Assembly: GCA_945643635.1 (NCBI GenBank)
Contig: CALZFC010000163.1
Location: 149,809-213,808 of the forward strand
Direction of reading: 5' to 3'
Length of the DNA: 64,000 nucleotides
DNA from: Allodiplogaster sudhausi
Taxonomy: Eukaryota > Nematoda > Chromadorea > Rhabditida > Diplogasteridae
A program made the position numbers and the translations under genes. A model generated the notes under the pieces. It saw only the letters and a list, made by a program, of their open reading frames with translations. It was not told the origin of the DNA and did no database searches. This document shows, one piece after another, positions 1 through 12,900 of this stretch (its first letter is position 1; each line of letters begins with the position of its first letter).

Positions 1-1679
1 CCTCACCCTCACGGCACTTTCCCGGAAACCCAGCCTAACCAAAATAGGCTCATATGGAAGCCAGTTCAATTCTTAACAAGATGCTCCTAGTCCCATCCCG
101 ATACGGTCCCTACTTCTTCAGATATAAAAGTTCAAAGTTGGTCCCTAACAAAAAAAATTTCCAGTTTTATCGATTTTTCAGATATCCCCCATGCGCAAAA
201 GTTAACAAGTCATACATTAAAAGATGCGCATTGAAAAACTGCATCGATAGAACCCAACAATCAACCAATCGTATTTACAGATTTTGAGAAAAGGTTCAAA
301 AACATGCGAAAAAGTGCCCATTTTAGATAATCCATTCCCACCGATCTACCAATCGATCTACGGAATTGAACTTCTGGTCATTGGTAGATTACCCCATGAC
401 GAATCGACTACTTTTTTGTTATTTTTGTAGGTGCCCTAGAAAATGAGAAATTCGGCCTCAAACTTTCTCGAGTGACCCCCCTTTGCGGCGCCGGCGCCAA
501 CCAAAAATTTCCAAACCCTCATAGGACGATAGCTGAGACTTCAATGTACCTTTCTGGAAAATTTCATCCAAATCCATCAATCCTGCCGCCCACAGGAAGC
601 AATCTGCCGTAACCAGTCAATTACGTTTTTACGTTGTTTATCTAATAGAGAATGCACCAAAAAGCCACAAAATAATTCATATCTCGAATATGCCTGGATT
701 AAATCCCATGATCTACCTATCATTCGATAGCTAATTTTTGGCTCTACAAGAAAAAAAATATGCGCCAAAAAGTGCCAGTGATAGCTAAGGCCGAAATAGT
801 GGCCTGAACATACTGACCCCAAAAGTAGATCAAAAACATCGATATTTCAAAATGTTTTGTATGAGAAAGTTGTTCGCCTTCTCGAGAGCTACAGAATGGT
901 ATATAATATGTGGCATAAGCTTTAACTACCGAGAAGAAACGGAGGCCCAAAATGCGTTCCAAAACTTTTCCATTTTACGGCCCTGGCAGGGCACTTTAAT
1001 GATAAGCCAGCCTAACCTATGTATACTCATATTGAAGCTCTCGTGAAACTCTGAATGATTCTGAGACTCTCATCCCGCTACAATCCCTATTCATAAAGAT
1101 ATGAATTTTAGAAGGTTCGCTCCTAACAAAAAAAATTGACTCTTCAATCGATAATATCTCATACACCAAGTGTCCAAAAGTCGATATATCTACTATTAAA
1201 AGATGCGCCGTCAAAAACTCTAAAATCGGATTCAGTTACATCAAAAGCGGAATGGAGGGATCTAGGAGAAAAGGGGCAAATACCCTCTCAAAAAGTACCC
1301 CAAAAACGTATGGTTTGCGCGCCGAACTCCCACTGATCTACCAAAGCTCAAAATGATCTGAACTCCAGGAATCATATTCATTTTTGAACGATCTATCTAC
1401 CAGTATTTTTTTCATCCTCATATCTCTACCCGAAAAAAAGATACAGTCCCTCAAAGTCACCAAAGGGCACAAATCGAAGTCACCTCGGACCAAAGTTTGG
1501 CCGCCCGCGCCGGCGCCAATATCGAACCCAATTTTTTGAAACCCACATATTCTTGTAGTCCGGAAACTTTTACATGTTCCCCAAAAAACCGCTTTCCCAT
1601 ATCTCACCCCCACCGCCCACAGCACCTCTCCGCGCTATACCGGTCAATAAATAACAATCGACTTGTATATAATAAGAGA
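1..1679. repeat. Dispersed ~1 kb repeat family ('repeat A'), two diverged copies in tandem
   Basis: Two diverged copies lie head to tail. The first runs in from before the window to about 590; the second runs from about 620 to 1679. Shared landmarks are a 'caaaaagccacaaaata' segment, a 'gggcacttta/gccagcctaacc' segment, and a GC-rich 'cgcgccggcgccaa' segment, in the same order. Further copies lie at 1991-2887 and 23843-24867. The reading frames here are short and broken, and no protein family is recognisable, so this looks like a non-coding dispersed repeat. Copy boundaries are good to perhaps 20 bp. Confidence 0.8.
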
Positions 1680-1862
1680 CTAGCGTGACTTTGTCACGCT
1701 ACGGGCCTTTGGCCTGGGGGTTGGTTCGGGTTGTTGTTATTTCGCTCTAAGGGTTGTTAGTTGGGGTCTGAGGGTTGTTAGTTGGGGTCTGAGGGTCGTT
1801 AGTTGGCTCTAAAGGGGGAAAAGTCTGCTCTAGCGGTGATTACGGGACGAACTGTGCATATA
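1680..1862. repeat. Short hairpin repeat ('repeat B'), copy 1
   Basis: It opens with a perfect 9-bp stem, TAGCGTGAC / GTCACGCTA, around a 3-nt TTT loop. Next come a small GGCC-TTT-GGCC palindrome and two to three runs of a ~21-bp G/T-rich unit (gttgttagttggggtctgag). The same block recurs at 3099-3250, and without the first hairpin at 2888-3010. It directly abuts the end of a repeat A copy. Confidence 0.75.
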
Positions 1863-1990
1863 AATTCATCGCATTAGAAAGCTTGGAGTCTTTTATCCAT
1901 TCTAACATACTTTTTATTTAATGAGAAGTCATAATAAAACGCGCAAAAGAGTTTGCACGCGCGCGGGTTCGAACCTAGGTCGGTAGAATA
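1855..1990. repeat. 'Repeat C' with GGTTCGAACC box
   Basis: The block contains 'aaagcttggagtctt', then 'aacatactttttatttaatgagaag', then a CGCGCAAA-type inverted repeat, then GGTTCGAACCTAGGTCGG. Related copies occur at 3030-3098 (5' part), 15385-15516 and 23765-23828 (3' part). GGTTCGAACC fits the consensus of a tRNA B box, but no paired A box or cloverleaf is seen, so this is not called a tRNA. Confidence 0.6.
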
Positions 1991-2887
1991 AGGTGGGTGC
2001 CCTGAAAATGTACCAAAAAGCCACAAAATAATTTTTTTCTCGAATATGCCTGAACCGATTTCCACGATTGGCACACCATTCGATAGCTAATTTTAGGCTC
2101 TACAATAAAAAAAATATGCACCAAAAAGTGTCAGTGATAGCTAAGGCCGAAATAGTGGCCTGAACCTTCTGACCCCAAAAGTAGATCAAAAAAGTCAAAA
2201 TATGAAACAGTTTTGTATGAGAAAGTTGTTCGCCCTCACGAGAGCTACCGATTGATATATAACATGTTGCAAAAGCTTTTACCACCGAGGAAACACCGCG
2301 GCTCAAAGTGGCTTCCAAAAATTTTCCATTTCAGAGCACCCTCAGGGCACTTTATTGATCACCTATCGGAATGCAAGTATAATCATATTGAAGCTGACTC
2401 CATGCCCTTCAATATTCTGAAAGTCCCATCGCTCTACGATCCCTACAATTAAATAGCTGAATTTTTGAAAATTGCTCCTAACTAAAAAATTTGGAACTTC
2501 AATCGATAATATCTACAATGCGCAGTGCCCAAAAGTTGATAAGAATAGTATTAAAAGATGCGCCGTCAAAAACTCTACAATCAGAGTCAGACAATCAAAA
2601 AGCGGAATTTGTAGATTCCGAGAAAAGGAGATGAATGAGCCTAAAAAAGTACCCCAAAACAGGGTCAAAACGCGCCGGCCTCCCACTGATCTACCAAAGC
2701 TCCAATCGATCTCAACTCCAGGAATCATATTCATTTTTGGACGGGCTATCTCCCAGTATTTTTGTCATCCCCATATCTTTATCCAAAAAAGAGATATTCC
2801 CCCTCAAAGTCGCCAAAGAGCCCAAATCGCAGTCGCCTCGGACCAAAGTTTGGACGCCCGCGCCGGCGCCAATACCGACCCCAATTT
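1991..2887. repeat. Repeat A, third copy (truncated end)
   Basis: The landmarks match the copies at 620-1679 and 23843-24867. The copy stops early, after the 'cgcgccggcgccaa' segment, and continues straight into repeat B, whose opening hairpin is missing here. The join looks like a recombination or nested-insertion breakpoint. Confidence 0.75.
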
Positions 2888-3250
2888 TTGGCCTGGGGGT
2901 TAGTTCGGGTTGTTGTTATTTCGCTCTAAGGGTTGTTAGTTGGGGTCTGAGGGTTGTTAGTTGGGGTCTGAGGGTTGTTTGTTGGCTCTAAAGGGGGAAA
3001 AGTCTGCTCTAGCGGTGATTACGGGACGATCTGGGGCTTTTAAATTCAGCCTATAAGAAAGCTTGGAGTCTTCTATCCATTCTAACATACTTTTTATAGA
3101 TAGCGTGACTTTGTCACGCTACGGGCCTTTGGCCTGGGGGTTAGTTCGGGTTGTTGTTATTTCGCTCTAAGGGTTGTTAGTTGGGGTCTGAGGGTAGGAT
3201 AGTTGGCTCTTAGGGTCGTTAGTTGGCTCTAAAGGGAGAAAAGTTAGTTC
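2888..3250. repeat. Repeat B copies 2 and 3 with repeat C fragment between
   Basis: 2888-3010 is a repeat B copy lacking the first hairpin. 3030-3098 is the 5' part of repeat C. 3099-3250 is a repeat B copy with the full hairpin. The order B-C-B-C here suggests B and C are parts of one larger element that spread together. Confidence 0.7.
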
Positions 3251-3726
3251 TAGCGGTGTTAACACTTCATGCGAATTTATAGACTTTTCAAGACAGCTTT
3301 ATAGTGATCTCCAAATTGTTCCGGTCATTTTGAGCTATTGATGAAGCTTCTACGTCAATTCTAAGGTTAAATATAAACGTATGCCCTCAGGGCTCTTTCG
3401 ATCTTCTTCCAAACCTTCACTATCATTCTGCTTTGTAGTGACACGGACAACGGACTGCCATCGCCCGATGTTGTCTACCTTGCCGGATCGGATGGTATCG
3501 CTCGCCGGCCATATGCTATTCGCACGAACTGCTGATAATCGTTTCTCCCTTTTCATTCAACGGTTCCAGTAAAAATAAATATTTTGTGTTTCTTTAGGGT
3601 ATATTTATCCTATCTTCATATAATGCTTCACAAGAATAAAACACCATTCCTTAGAAGAATAAATAAAGAATTAATACTTTAAATGCCGAATTTTATGTAC
3701 ATGCATACATTGACAGACATACATAC
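3251..3726. other. No gene seen
   Basis: AT-rich sequence with only short overlapping frames (about 65 codons on each strand near 3350-3570) and no recognisable protein. It contains an AATAAA-like stretch near 3575 and 3655. It separates the repeat cluster from the Helitron. Confidence 0.5.
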
Positions 3727-3813
3727 CAGGCGAGGAACTCGTCAGGCGAGAACCTGGTTGAAAATAGGCTACCCGTTTCGCCCCATTAATCTCGCGACGG
3801 GGTTTTTTTTGTT
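3727..3813 (-). other. Candidate Helitron 3' terminal region
   Basis: Read on the minus strand, a T-run complement is followed by an imperfect hairpin (CCCGT..GC paired with GC..ACGGG). A direct repeat CTCGCCTG then occurs twice, and the stretch ends in CTGG|T. Canonical Helitrons end in a short hairpin followed by CTRR and insert between A and T. The match is suggestive only. Confidence 0.3.
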
Positions 3814-3926
3814 TTTCCCCCCATCAAATCATTCATTTTATATGTCCATATTCTTCGTATTTACCTTAATCGAGCTGAATTCTATACTAAGATGAGATAT
3901 GTATAAACGTATACCTATTCTTCATT

Positions 3927-6900
3927 TTACTCATCGTCAAACGAAACATTTAGTTCATCCGGAAGTTCTTCAGCATAGTCATTAAAGTCATGTTCTTCGT
4001 CGCTGTCATAATCTGGCATGAATGCGTCTTCATCCTCTTCATCGTCTTTTTGCTCCTTTTCTTCTTCTGCTCTTGGCCTTTTTTCCAGCGGTTCATCTGT
4101 GTTTTGGGCATTTAGTTCCTGTCTCCAATTATCTTGAAATGCTATGAGGTCATCATATAGCCGGATTCTTTCATTATTATCATTCTCATCAATATCCGTA
4201 ATCTGTTCCATAATATCGTCTGCATCGCTTAGTGCTTGTTCTTCATCATAAATGGTCTGCCCCGCAAGGGGGTCAGTGATTGCTGACAGAGGAGCGAGAA
4301 CGGGTGGCTGATTCGACATCTCATGATTAACCATTTTGAATAAATCTTTGTGTACAATATTTCTAACAACCGCATGGTTTCCCTTCTCTTTATCCTCAAA
4401 CACAAATTCTTTCGGTACCAATATCTTGAGATGAGACTCCTTTTTAACACGAGAAATTGCAACATAAAAGTGTCCATGAGAAAACGTTGGTGTTCTGAGG
4501 TCGAGACCAACTCTGTCCAGTGTTTGCCCTTGGCTCTTGTTAATCGTACATGCAAAGCTCACTCTTATTGGAAACTGTCGCCTCGAAAAGTGCGTTCCAT
4601 CTGCTCGATTTAAATAATTAATAATAATTCTCGGCAGGAACACTTCTTGCGCTGGTTTCACAGATACATTCAGACATCTCAGAAGCACAACTTTTTCTTT
4701 TTTATCTCTCCTGACAGAGCTAAGGAAGACAAGTTTTGTCCCATTGCAGAGCTTGTTTTCAACGTCAATATTTCTCAACAACATAACAGGAGTCTGTGGC
4801 TTTAGAATCAATTTGTGAGGTGGCAGTCCATTAGGCGTCTTTTCTTCAAGCGTTTCAATCATATCAGGAGGAAGTCCCATGTTCTCGTCTTCCGGTGGAA
4901 GCTCTGTTATTCCAACAAATTCCTCTGCTTCGCCAGGAAGCATTTCCAAAATCTTGTCATTCAATTTAATAACTGTATCACTTCGAACGGCCAGAATACC
5001 TCTCTTACTCATATCAATTCCTCGTGATCTTATTTCTGTTGGATATGTAGCTTCAATCAGTTCGTCTTCATCAGCACACAGCATTTTCTCAGGCACTCTG
5101 ATGTGGATGCCGTCAAAGTTGGCTGTTCCCTCACCGACTGCGGTTTGATAATTCATGAAATCTTTCTGGTCCTTTTCCACTCTCATGTTCTCTGTCAACT
5201 TGCATTGCTCGAATTCACGATAAACCCATGCATTATTAAGTGTGTGATGTAAAATTTCTCTGTCTTGTGCTCCGACCACGACTGGTAAAATCTGTTTCCA
5301 ATCTCCTCCAAGTAGCACGACGCGGCCTCCAAATGGCTTATCTTTCTTATCGATGGGTGTCACAGCTTTCACTGTCTCATCGACAAATCTCAGGATTGTG
5401 CAAGATTGCATAGGCGCTTCATCCCAAATAATAACTTCGACATTTCTCAATGCTTCACCCTTGTCAGAAGTGACATCAATATTGATTCTATCCAGTTCAT
5501 CAAGTTCAAGAGGTATGCCGAAGGCACTGTGTGCCGTTGTTCCATTCTTCAACAACGTTGCTGCTATTCCAGTCGATGCAACTGGTAGAATCGACTTATC
5601 ATTTGCAATACACCAATTTATTATGTACTGATAAAGGTAGGTTTTTCCACATCCACCACTTCCACTCACAAAGAAACAACGTTTGGATGCATTCTCATCT
5701 TTTATAGCAGCAAGCAATTTGTCAGCAATTTCTTTCTGTTCTTTATTGAGCTTTGGTTGCATGTCCTTAACGACTTCTGCTGCTTCTTTTTTATTCTCTG
5801 AAGTAATCTTTCGATCAAGATCCAAATTCTTCTTCAATGCCGGCAGGCCAAATTGTTTGAGAGTTAGGTTGGAGTGTCGTATAATGGAGTGAATGTGTCT
5901 AAGAGCCTTTTGTGTACGTTCATCTTTGGTAAATGTATCATACTTGTCACGATCATGCATGCCTTCCAAATATTTTTCAAACAATTCTTCCGGTTTAGGC
6001 GGATTGCAATGCATTAGAATAACACAAAAGAGCTGCCGTATTGTCTTTGGACTCGGCATCTCGTAACAGGCTGCACTCATACAGCGATCCCATTCAGTAT
6101 CATCATGCAAAAATCCTCTCTTTCTTGCCGACTCATCAAAAGTTACATATGTTTCCTGTCCGTCTTCTGACCTTAGCAAATCTGCATAGCACGTGTAACC
6201 TTTCATATTCCTTGCAAGTACATACAATGCATATTGTTCTCTGTTTCTCGGGTTAACTGGTGTCACGAATGAGATATTCTTTTCAATCTGGCCCTTCTTA
6301 ATGTACGGCTTGTACTTTTTCTCTTTTACGTCAAATCTATAATTCTCGTCAACTTCGTGGAATGTGAAATTTCTCGCATTTTCATCAGTCTCATTCAAAT
6401 TCATAAATGCCATAAATCTAGAGACAGCTCTTTCCGCTTTGCTCTGCCTGGTTGCTTCATCATCATTCTCCTTCATTTGGAACCAGTTATCGTTTTCAAG
6501 ATGTGTAAATAGCGCAGTAACAGTATGAGATTGTCCAGACATCGGAAATCCAAGTCTTCTGTAACATGCTTCGATACTTGAGATAACTCTGCAATTCAAA
6601 TAGCTCTTCGTTTCATCCAAGTCTACAACTTGTCGCACAGTGCCATCAGGTTTTGTTACACGTTCATTTCTGAGTACAAGTCCCTCTTTATTCATCTCCT
6701 TCTCATCCATGTCATCGAGCTCCATGAGCAAACGGTCAACTCCCTTGAATATGTACTTGAAAATATATTTAAAACTTGATACACTTGAACATACTTCCAC
6801 ATTTATATGACATTGATACTTCATCAAGAGATAAGGATTATATGGTACAATGTCTCTGTTTGTCGCAACTCTATTTGCTCTTCCACACGATCTGTATACG

Positions 6901-9900
6901 AAACACTGGCCAAGATTTCTTCGTCTATATAGTGGGTAAGCATCCTCTTTGATCTCAGTTTCATCGCGGTTATCTTTCGGGAATCTTTTGGCGCAACGAT
7001 AAGCGGTCGGTCTGCTCTTCCTGCATGCAATTTCTACATTTCCAAGGCAAGGCCCATGTACCATGTACTTCATAACCAATTCTCTTTCCAACTTTCGTTC
7101 TGCATATTCTGGATGACTTTCATCGGGTAGAATGGGTATTTCTGCACTAATAGTCTGATCAATTATTTCTGGCGTATCAACATGATCTTTGTCAAACATA
7201 ATCAACATGTGAATGTGAGGCATTCCTCTTTGCTGAAACTCGGTATTATAGATGTATCCAGTCACTTCTCCAAGAACTCCGAGCTCAACGATATCTTTAA
7301 TAAATTCTTTTGCTTTTAGCCAGAATATTCTGCAAACTTCTTCCGGCATATCCTGCCAGCTCATATTGGGGGAAATCCGCTCTCTAAACTCTCTTATCTC
7401 TTTCCACTCAGGATTTCCAGTGAATGTGATAAAACGTGCAGGTTTTCCAAATCGTTTGGAAATTGCGATGCAGTCGTAATATTTCTTTTTAAACCATTTC
7501 GGACTTCCAGGATATGCCTGAGGCATAGTAACAAAGTTTCCTAGTTCGAATCCTTGCTCTTGAAGCTTTCTTTCTGCATACCTTGCATTCGCGCTCACTT
7601 TAGTCATTTTGTTAACCGTTTCAGTGCACTCTCTTCGGATAGCTTCCAAACGGTCTGCTTCAATTCTCGCATATGCAGCTAGACCATATTGCTGAGTGAT
7701 TCCACCCCAGAATTTGGCCCAGTGCATTTTCTGTTGCTCTAAATCTCCTCTCACTGCCATTGCACAATTGGTCCATTCTGTTCTTGATGCATGTATGCGA
7801 GGGTTGACATCCGGCTTTGATTTCTGCTTTCTCATTTTGATGTTTTTTGGTAGGTTATACTTGTAAGATCGATTACCATAAGGCAAGAGTACAACGAATG
7901 TCATTGCGTCCTGCAATTCACTGAAATGTGGTAGTTTTTTCTCAGTCAGATTTGATCTGGGGAAAATTCGTACTCCTCTGTTTAATTCTTCATGGCTCGG
8001 CCATTCGCCGTCTGGATACACATACACCGCAGCAGTAAATTTGTCTGAACTTGGCTTGTTCAATCTTCCAGGATGAATGGATTCCAAGGACATCATTTTT
8101 CGGCCTGCCTGTTTCACTGGTTCATACTTTTTTATCGCTTCGTCTCTTTCTAGAATGTTTAGCAGTATTCGATTTGGTTTTCTACCACTTTCTTTGGCTT
8201 CTTTATTTTCCATCTGTATGATTTCGTCAAGCTGTTTGTACAGCTTTATCAAACAGTTGTTTTCTTTCACAACTTTTCGAATTCTCATGAAAATTATAGG
8301 ATCGTATTTCAGCTTGTGCTTCTTCATAAATTCTGTGTAAGACTTTTTTGCAAGTTCTTCGTCGTTGCTGAGTACTATATTTACAAAGACAGGCAAATTT
8401 TTGGAGTTAACCTTTGGGCAAACAATCGTTGATTCCATTGCTCCTTTAAGTACAAGAGGCACAGGACCACCTTTCGGAAATTCATGTCTTTGTTTATAAT
8501 TAACGACTGGACAGACAAAACTAAGATGTACATTCATCGGTCTCAGTGTGTCCCATACAGCTTTTCCATCTTTTGAAAGTACATATTGTTTTATCTTCCT
8601 CATTTCTTCATCCTCAACAGTCAGCGGGAATTCATCTTGAATGCTGATTTGTCCGCCCTTGCAACATATCGAATCATGCTCGCCTGGCCATCGCCATGCT
8701 TTACAATGCTCACATTCATATTGGGGTGGTAGTTCAAAATATGCAGGTAGTGGTCTACCGATCTGTGCAGCTAAAAGTTTCTTCGGAACTTTACGTTTTT
8801 GTTTCATCAGATAAGACACATATTCATTGCTTTTTGGCTCGGGTGTACTGATAAGGTCATTTGCTGAGATATCTGTACAATCAGGAATATAATCTTCTTC
8901 ATCATCATTAGCATCTTCCAGTATTTTCAGATATTTTCGCATTATCCGTTTAACAGCTTTCGGATTAATGTTGTCAGGAGTATCCTTGTTATTAATTACC
9001 AGTGAATGCATCAGTGCACATATGTATATGCCGGTATGAGATGGAGAAGCAATAGTAGGATATTCTCTTATCAACTGACACCGTGCTCTGTTTCGGTCAT
9101 AGTAGCATGCAACCTTCTTAATTTTCTCAGACATATCAGATGAAATAGCTGTCATGTAGGAATCGTAAATCTTGGCTTTTCGCTCTCTTACGACAATAAG
9201 TGCATATTCATTAACTCTCTTCTTTATAGGGATCAACAGCGCCTGTTTCTTATTTATTTTAAATCCTTCCAATCTTCCCTCACTTTCAAATGCTTCAATT
9301 GGCATGGCAACAAATTTCTTGCTTTTAAGTGCAAGAGCGAAATTGTTTATTATTCCATCAGTTAACATCTCATCATTATTAGAGAGCAAAGATAATTCGT
9401 TCTGATTCAAATCATTAGACGCGAAGGGAATAATGCTCACAACTTCTTTAGCCGCATTCTCGCTATTCCCAAAAATTTCAATCATATTCGATGTCATACT
9501 GGACGAAATTATTTTCCCTACAATCATTTCACGCAAGGCTGGCTCATTAAAATCTTTAAAGTTCTTTTTCCTCGTCTTTGTCAAATCGCAGATGTATTGC
9601 TCAGCATTGAAATAGATAGCTGGTCCAGATTCATCTGGGAGAACATATTTGCATAATTGATTTGCCTTTTTCATCTCTCGCTTATCTGGCTTTTGTGAAA
9701 ATAAGACTTTTGTTAACTCTATCAATTGATTGATCACTTTATCTCTTCGCTCTTGATCGTATAATCGTACAACAATATCCTTTTTCCTCTCAATAATCCC
9801 AAGAATCCATTCATTATCACATTTCAATGGTACAAGTATTACTGACTGCTTAATTGACTGTATGTCTTTAGGCAAATTTTCCGTTTGCAGATATTCTTGA

Positions 9901-12900
9901 ATATCATTTGGATTGCATACAAAAATATCTTTATTTGATTCATTCACCAAAATCCTTAGCATTGCATAAACGATCAAATTCTCAAAATTCTTTCCGTTGT
10001 AGGCGGTGAATAGTGATATTGCAGATATCTCAATCTCTCTCTTTTTCTTCTTAAAAGTGCATGGTAGCCATCCAAATTTTCTCAACATTTCAAGTGCTTC
10101 CTTGGAATAATCACAGCTAATTGATCGAACAGATGTCGTAGATGAAGCTACGCTGCTTTCTGAAGTAAATGAAGAGTGTGAACTTGATCTCCGAGATCTT
10201 TCATCAGCAAATTCCTCTGTACCTCCAATAATCTTTAATAAATTACAACTTTGCAAATGTTTCTTCAATTGCATTCTAAATGAAAGAACATCAAAGTTTT
10301 CAACAACTGTGGGTCGTTTGTTAATAATTTGTAATGCATGGAAAATAGTAATGGGTCCACAGCTAACACTATCATTCTGCATGGTCACTTTACTCTCGTC
10401 CTGTGCATCTACTTCAACATAAAGTTCCGTGAGATGGGCGATACATTCCTTAATTGTGTTCAGTTCACTTCTTTGCACTCTGTTCAGCGAGTCATACACT
10501 GTTGCTTTCTTGTTCTGAGGTTCGATGACACATAGCATGTAGTGATTATTATTAACCAGTGGAAACATAATTTTCGAATATTGGTTATAATTTCGTTTCT
10601 TCAGTTTTTGTACTTTTTGTGGATCTTCGCAATAACCAAAGTATGCAAGGGGATTAATTAGATACACATTCTTCGTGTAGCAGAAAACTTGTAAAGCACA
10701 GTACACGACATCTGAAGGCACGATATCTGCGCTGTCCAATTTATTCAAACATTCGTATGAGATGTCGCCAATAGGCGCACTTGATCTTACTGAGCTAAAT
10801 GTTGCTTGATAAGTTTCCTCTCTCTGTTCTCGATGGACTACCGATCTACATTTTCTCATAGATGTACGCCTCGGAGTGCTATCTGAAGAAATGTCCATTT
10901 GATTCGTTTCAGACAAAATTGAAGATGGCGTACATGTTGCTTGTCCTTCCACCTTTCTCTTTCTTCCAGGAGTTTGACTTAAAGGACTCTGAATTATTCG
11001 CATCTGACTCATTTCATTTAGCAAAATAGATGGGCTCTCGTTTTCTTCATTCTTGCTCTTCTTTCCAGAACTCCATTCTCCATAATCTGCGCTTTTACGT
11101 TTAGGTAATTGGGATTCTCTTTTATTTCCAGATACTGGTGTTTTAAATGAGATGTTATCGCTGTCTGATACTGGAGTTCTGCTTCGGCTTCTTGTTATTC
11201 GGACAGATTCATTAGGCTCCACAACATTAATTTCAACATTATTCTTTGAAATAGGAACATCACCCTTTCTTTTCGTCTGTCTTTCCTCGGCAGATGTAAA
11301 CAATGATACTAACCTTTTCTTAAATATCATTAGATTGAAGTTACTCGCATAAAATCCGTCTGATGAGAAGGCAGATTCCGCAAATAAACATACCAAAATA
11401 TGTGCATTGTACTTAGACTTGCCCTGCTGATTGCATTTTTGAAGATTAACCTCGAAACCAGTCGAGCGCGGCTTAATTGCAGAAATCAGTACAAAGAAAG
11501 TGTCCGTTGTACTTTTGTAATAATCTTTGCCTTCCTGCTGATCTGAATCGCAAATTCTTAAAATTCCTGATGACCAGTTATAATCGCAATAGTACACATG
11601 ATTAGACCGATTGCTGTCGGAGACAACAAATTGAACCAAGCTACATTCATTGAGTTTTCCCTCATACGATAGCATCCAAGCTTGTTCAGCAGGAAAGGCT
11701 TCGTCATTCGTGAGAAGATCAAATTTACACACTGCAGTTTTGGTTCCAGGGTTATTCATTGCCAACCTAAGCATACACGATTCAATGACATCTACGTCCA
11801 ATGGCTTTTGCTTCGCATTTAATTGTTTCTTAATTTTTGCCACATCAAATATAATTTGCTGAGTGCTTTTCAAATTGTTCTTGGCTGCTGCAGGGTTTTT
11901 ATCTGTACATTTAGGAACGAACAAACGTTTACCAATCAAAACTTCATATATTTCTTTTCGGAATTCAAATATATCGAAGTCGTCTTCCAGAACTGGCTCA
12001 TTATTAAGAAAATTAAAAGCAAATCTAATAACGTGCACTCCAGAGTTAACGTTTGCCTTTTGCTGTGTGCAAGCATCAGTCACTACGTTTATTTCGCTCT
12101 TTCGTCTCACAAGGTGACTGATCAAATTTCGTACATTTATTTGAATCCATTCGTAATTCTTTTCATCATCACTCCACAGGGAATCATAAATAGTCAGAGT
12201 ATTTTCATCTTTCTCATATACTGCAAAAAGATAATGTTGTTTCCGATGGTCGTCAATAAGCGGTAGAAGAATCATTTTCATTGTCTTACATTTCTGAACT
12301 GAATATTCCTTGAACAGTGTACGCATTTCCTTTGCATCAAACTTGAAACCAGAATCAATACATCTCAGCACGTGAGAAGCAGATACATTCAGAAGCATAG
12401 TATGTGGACTGACATTTTTTTCAGAAAGTTTCTCAAACGCATTTTGCACCGTTATTTCATTTAACTTACACTCAGGGTTTCGGAGATCAGCATATGGTTC
12501 TTCAATAACTTCGTTGCCATCATTAGAGTCGTCCATCTCGAGAAGGTTGTACGGTCTGACTGTCTCAATCTCTGGGACTTCTTCGATCGTAGAGGCATTT
12601 TTCTTTAAAGTGATCTTCCTTTTTGCTGGTCCCAGAGGCTTTTTGAATATGAAATCATCATTTTTAGAATTTGGTCTCTGACTTCTTCTTGGCTTCATTT
12701 CAGTCCACTCATTTTCAATGTTCTTTTCAATTCGAGCCGGCTTTTTCTTCTCTTCTGCTGGAATAACTACAGGAACTTGATTTCGCCCTTCCAAAACATT
12801 AAGCATGACATATCGGTACAGTCTGCATTCAAATCCTTCCTTTGGTTTTGGAATTCTTTTCATTGCGCACTGATAGTACTTGCATGTGAATACACCGCAG

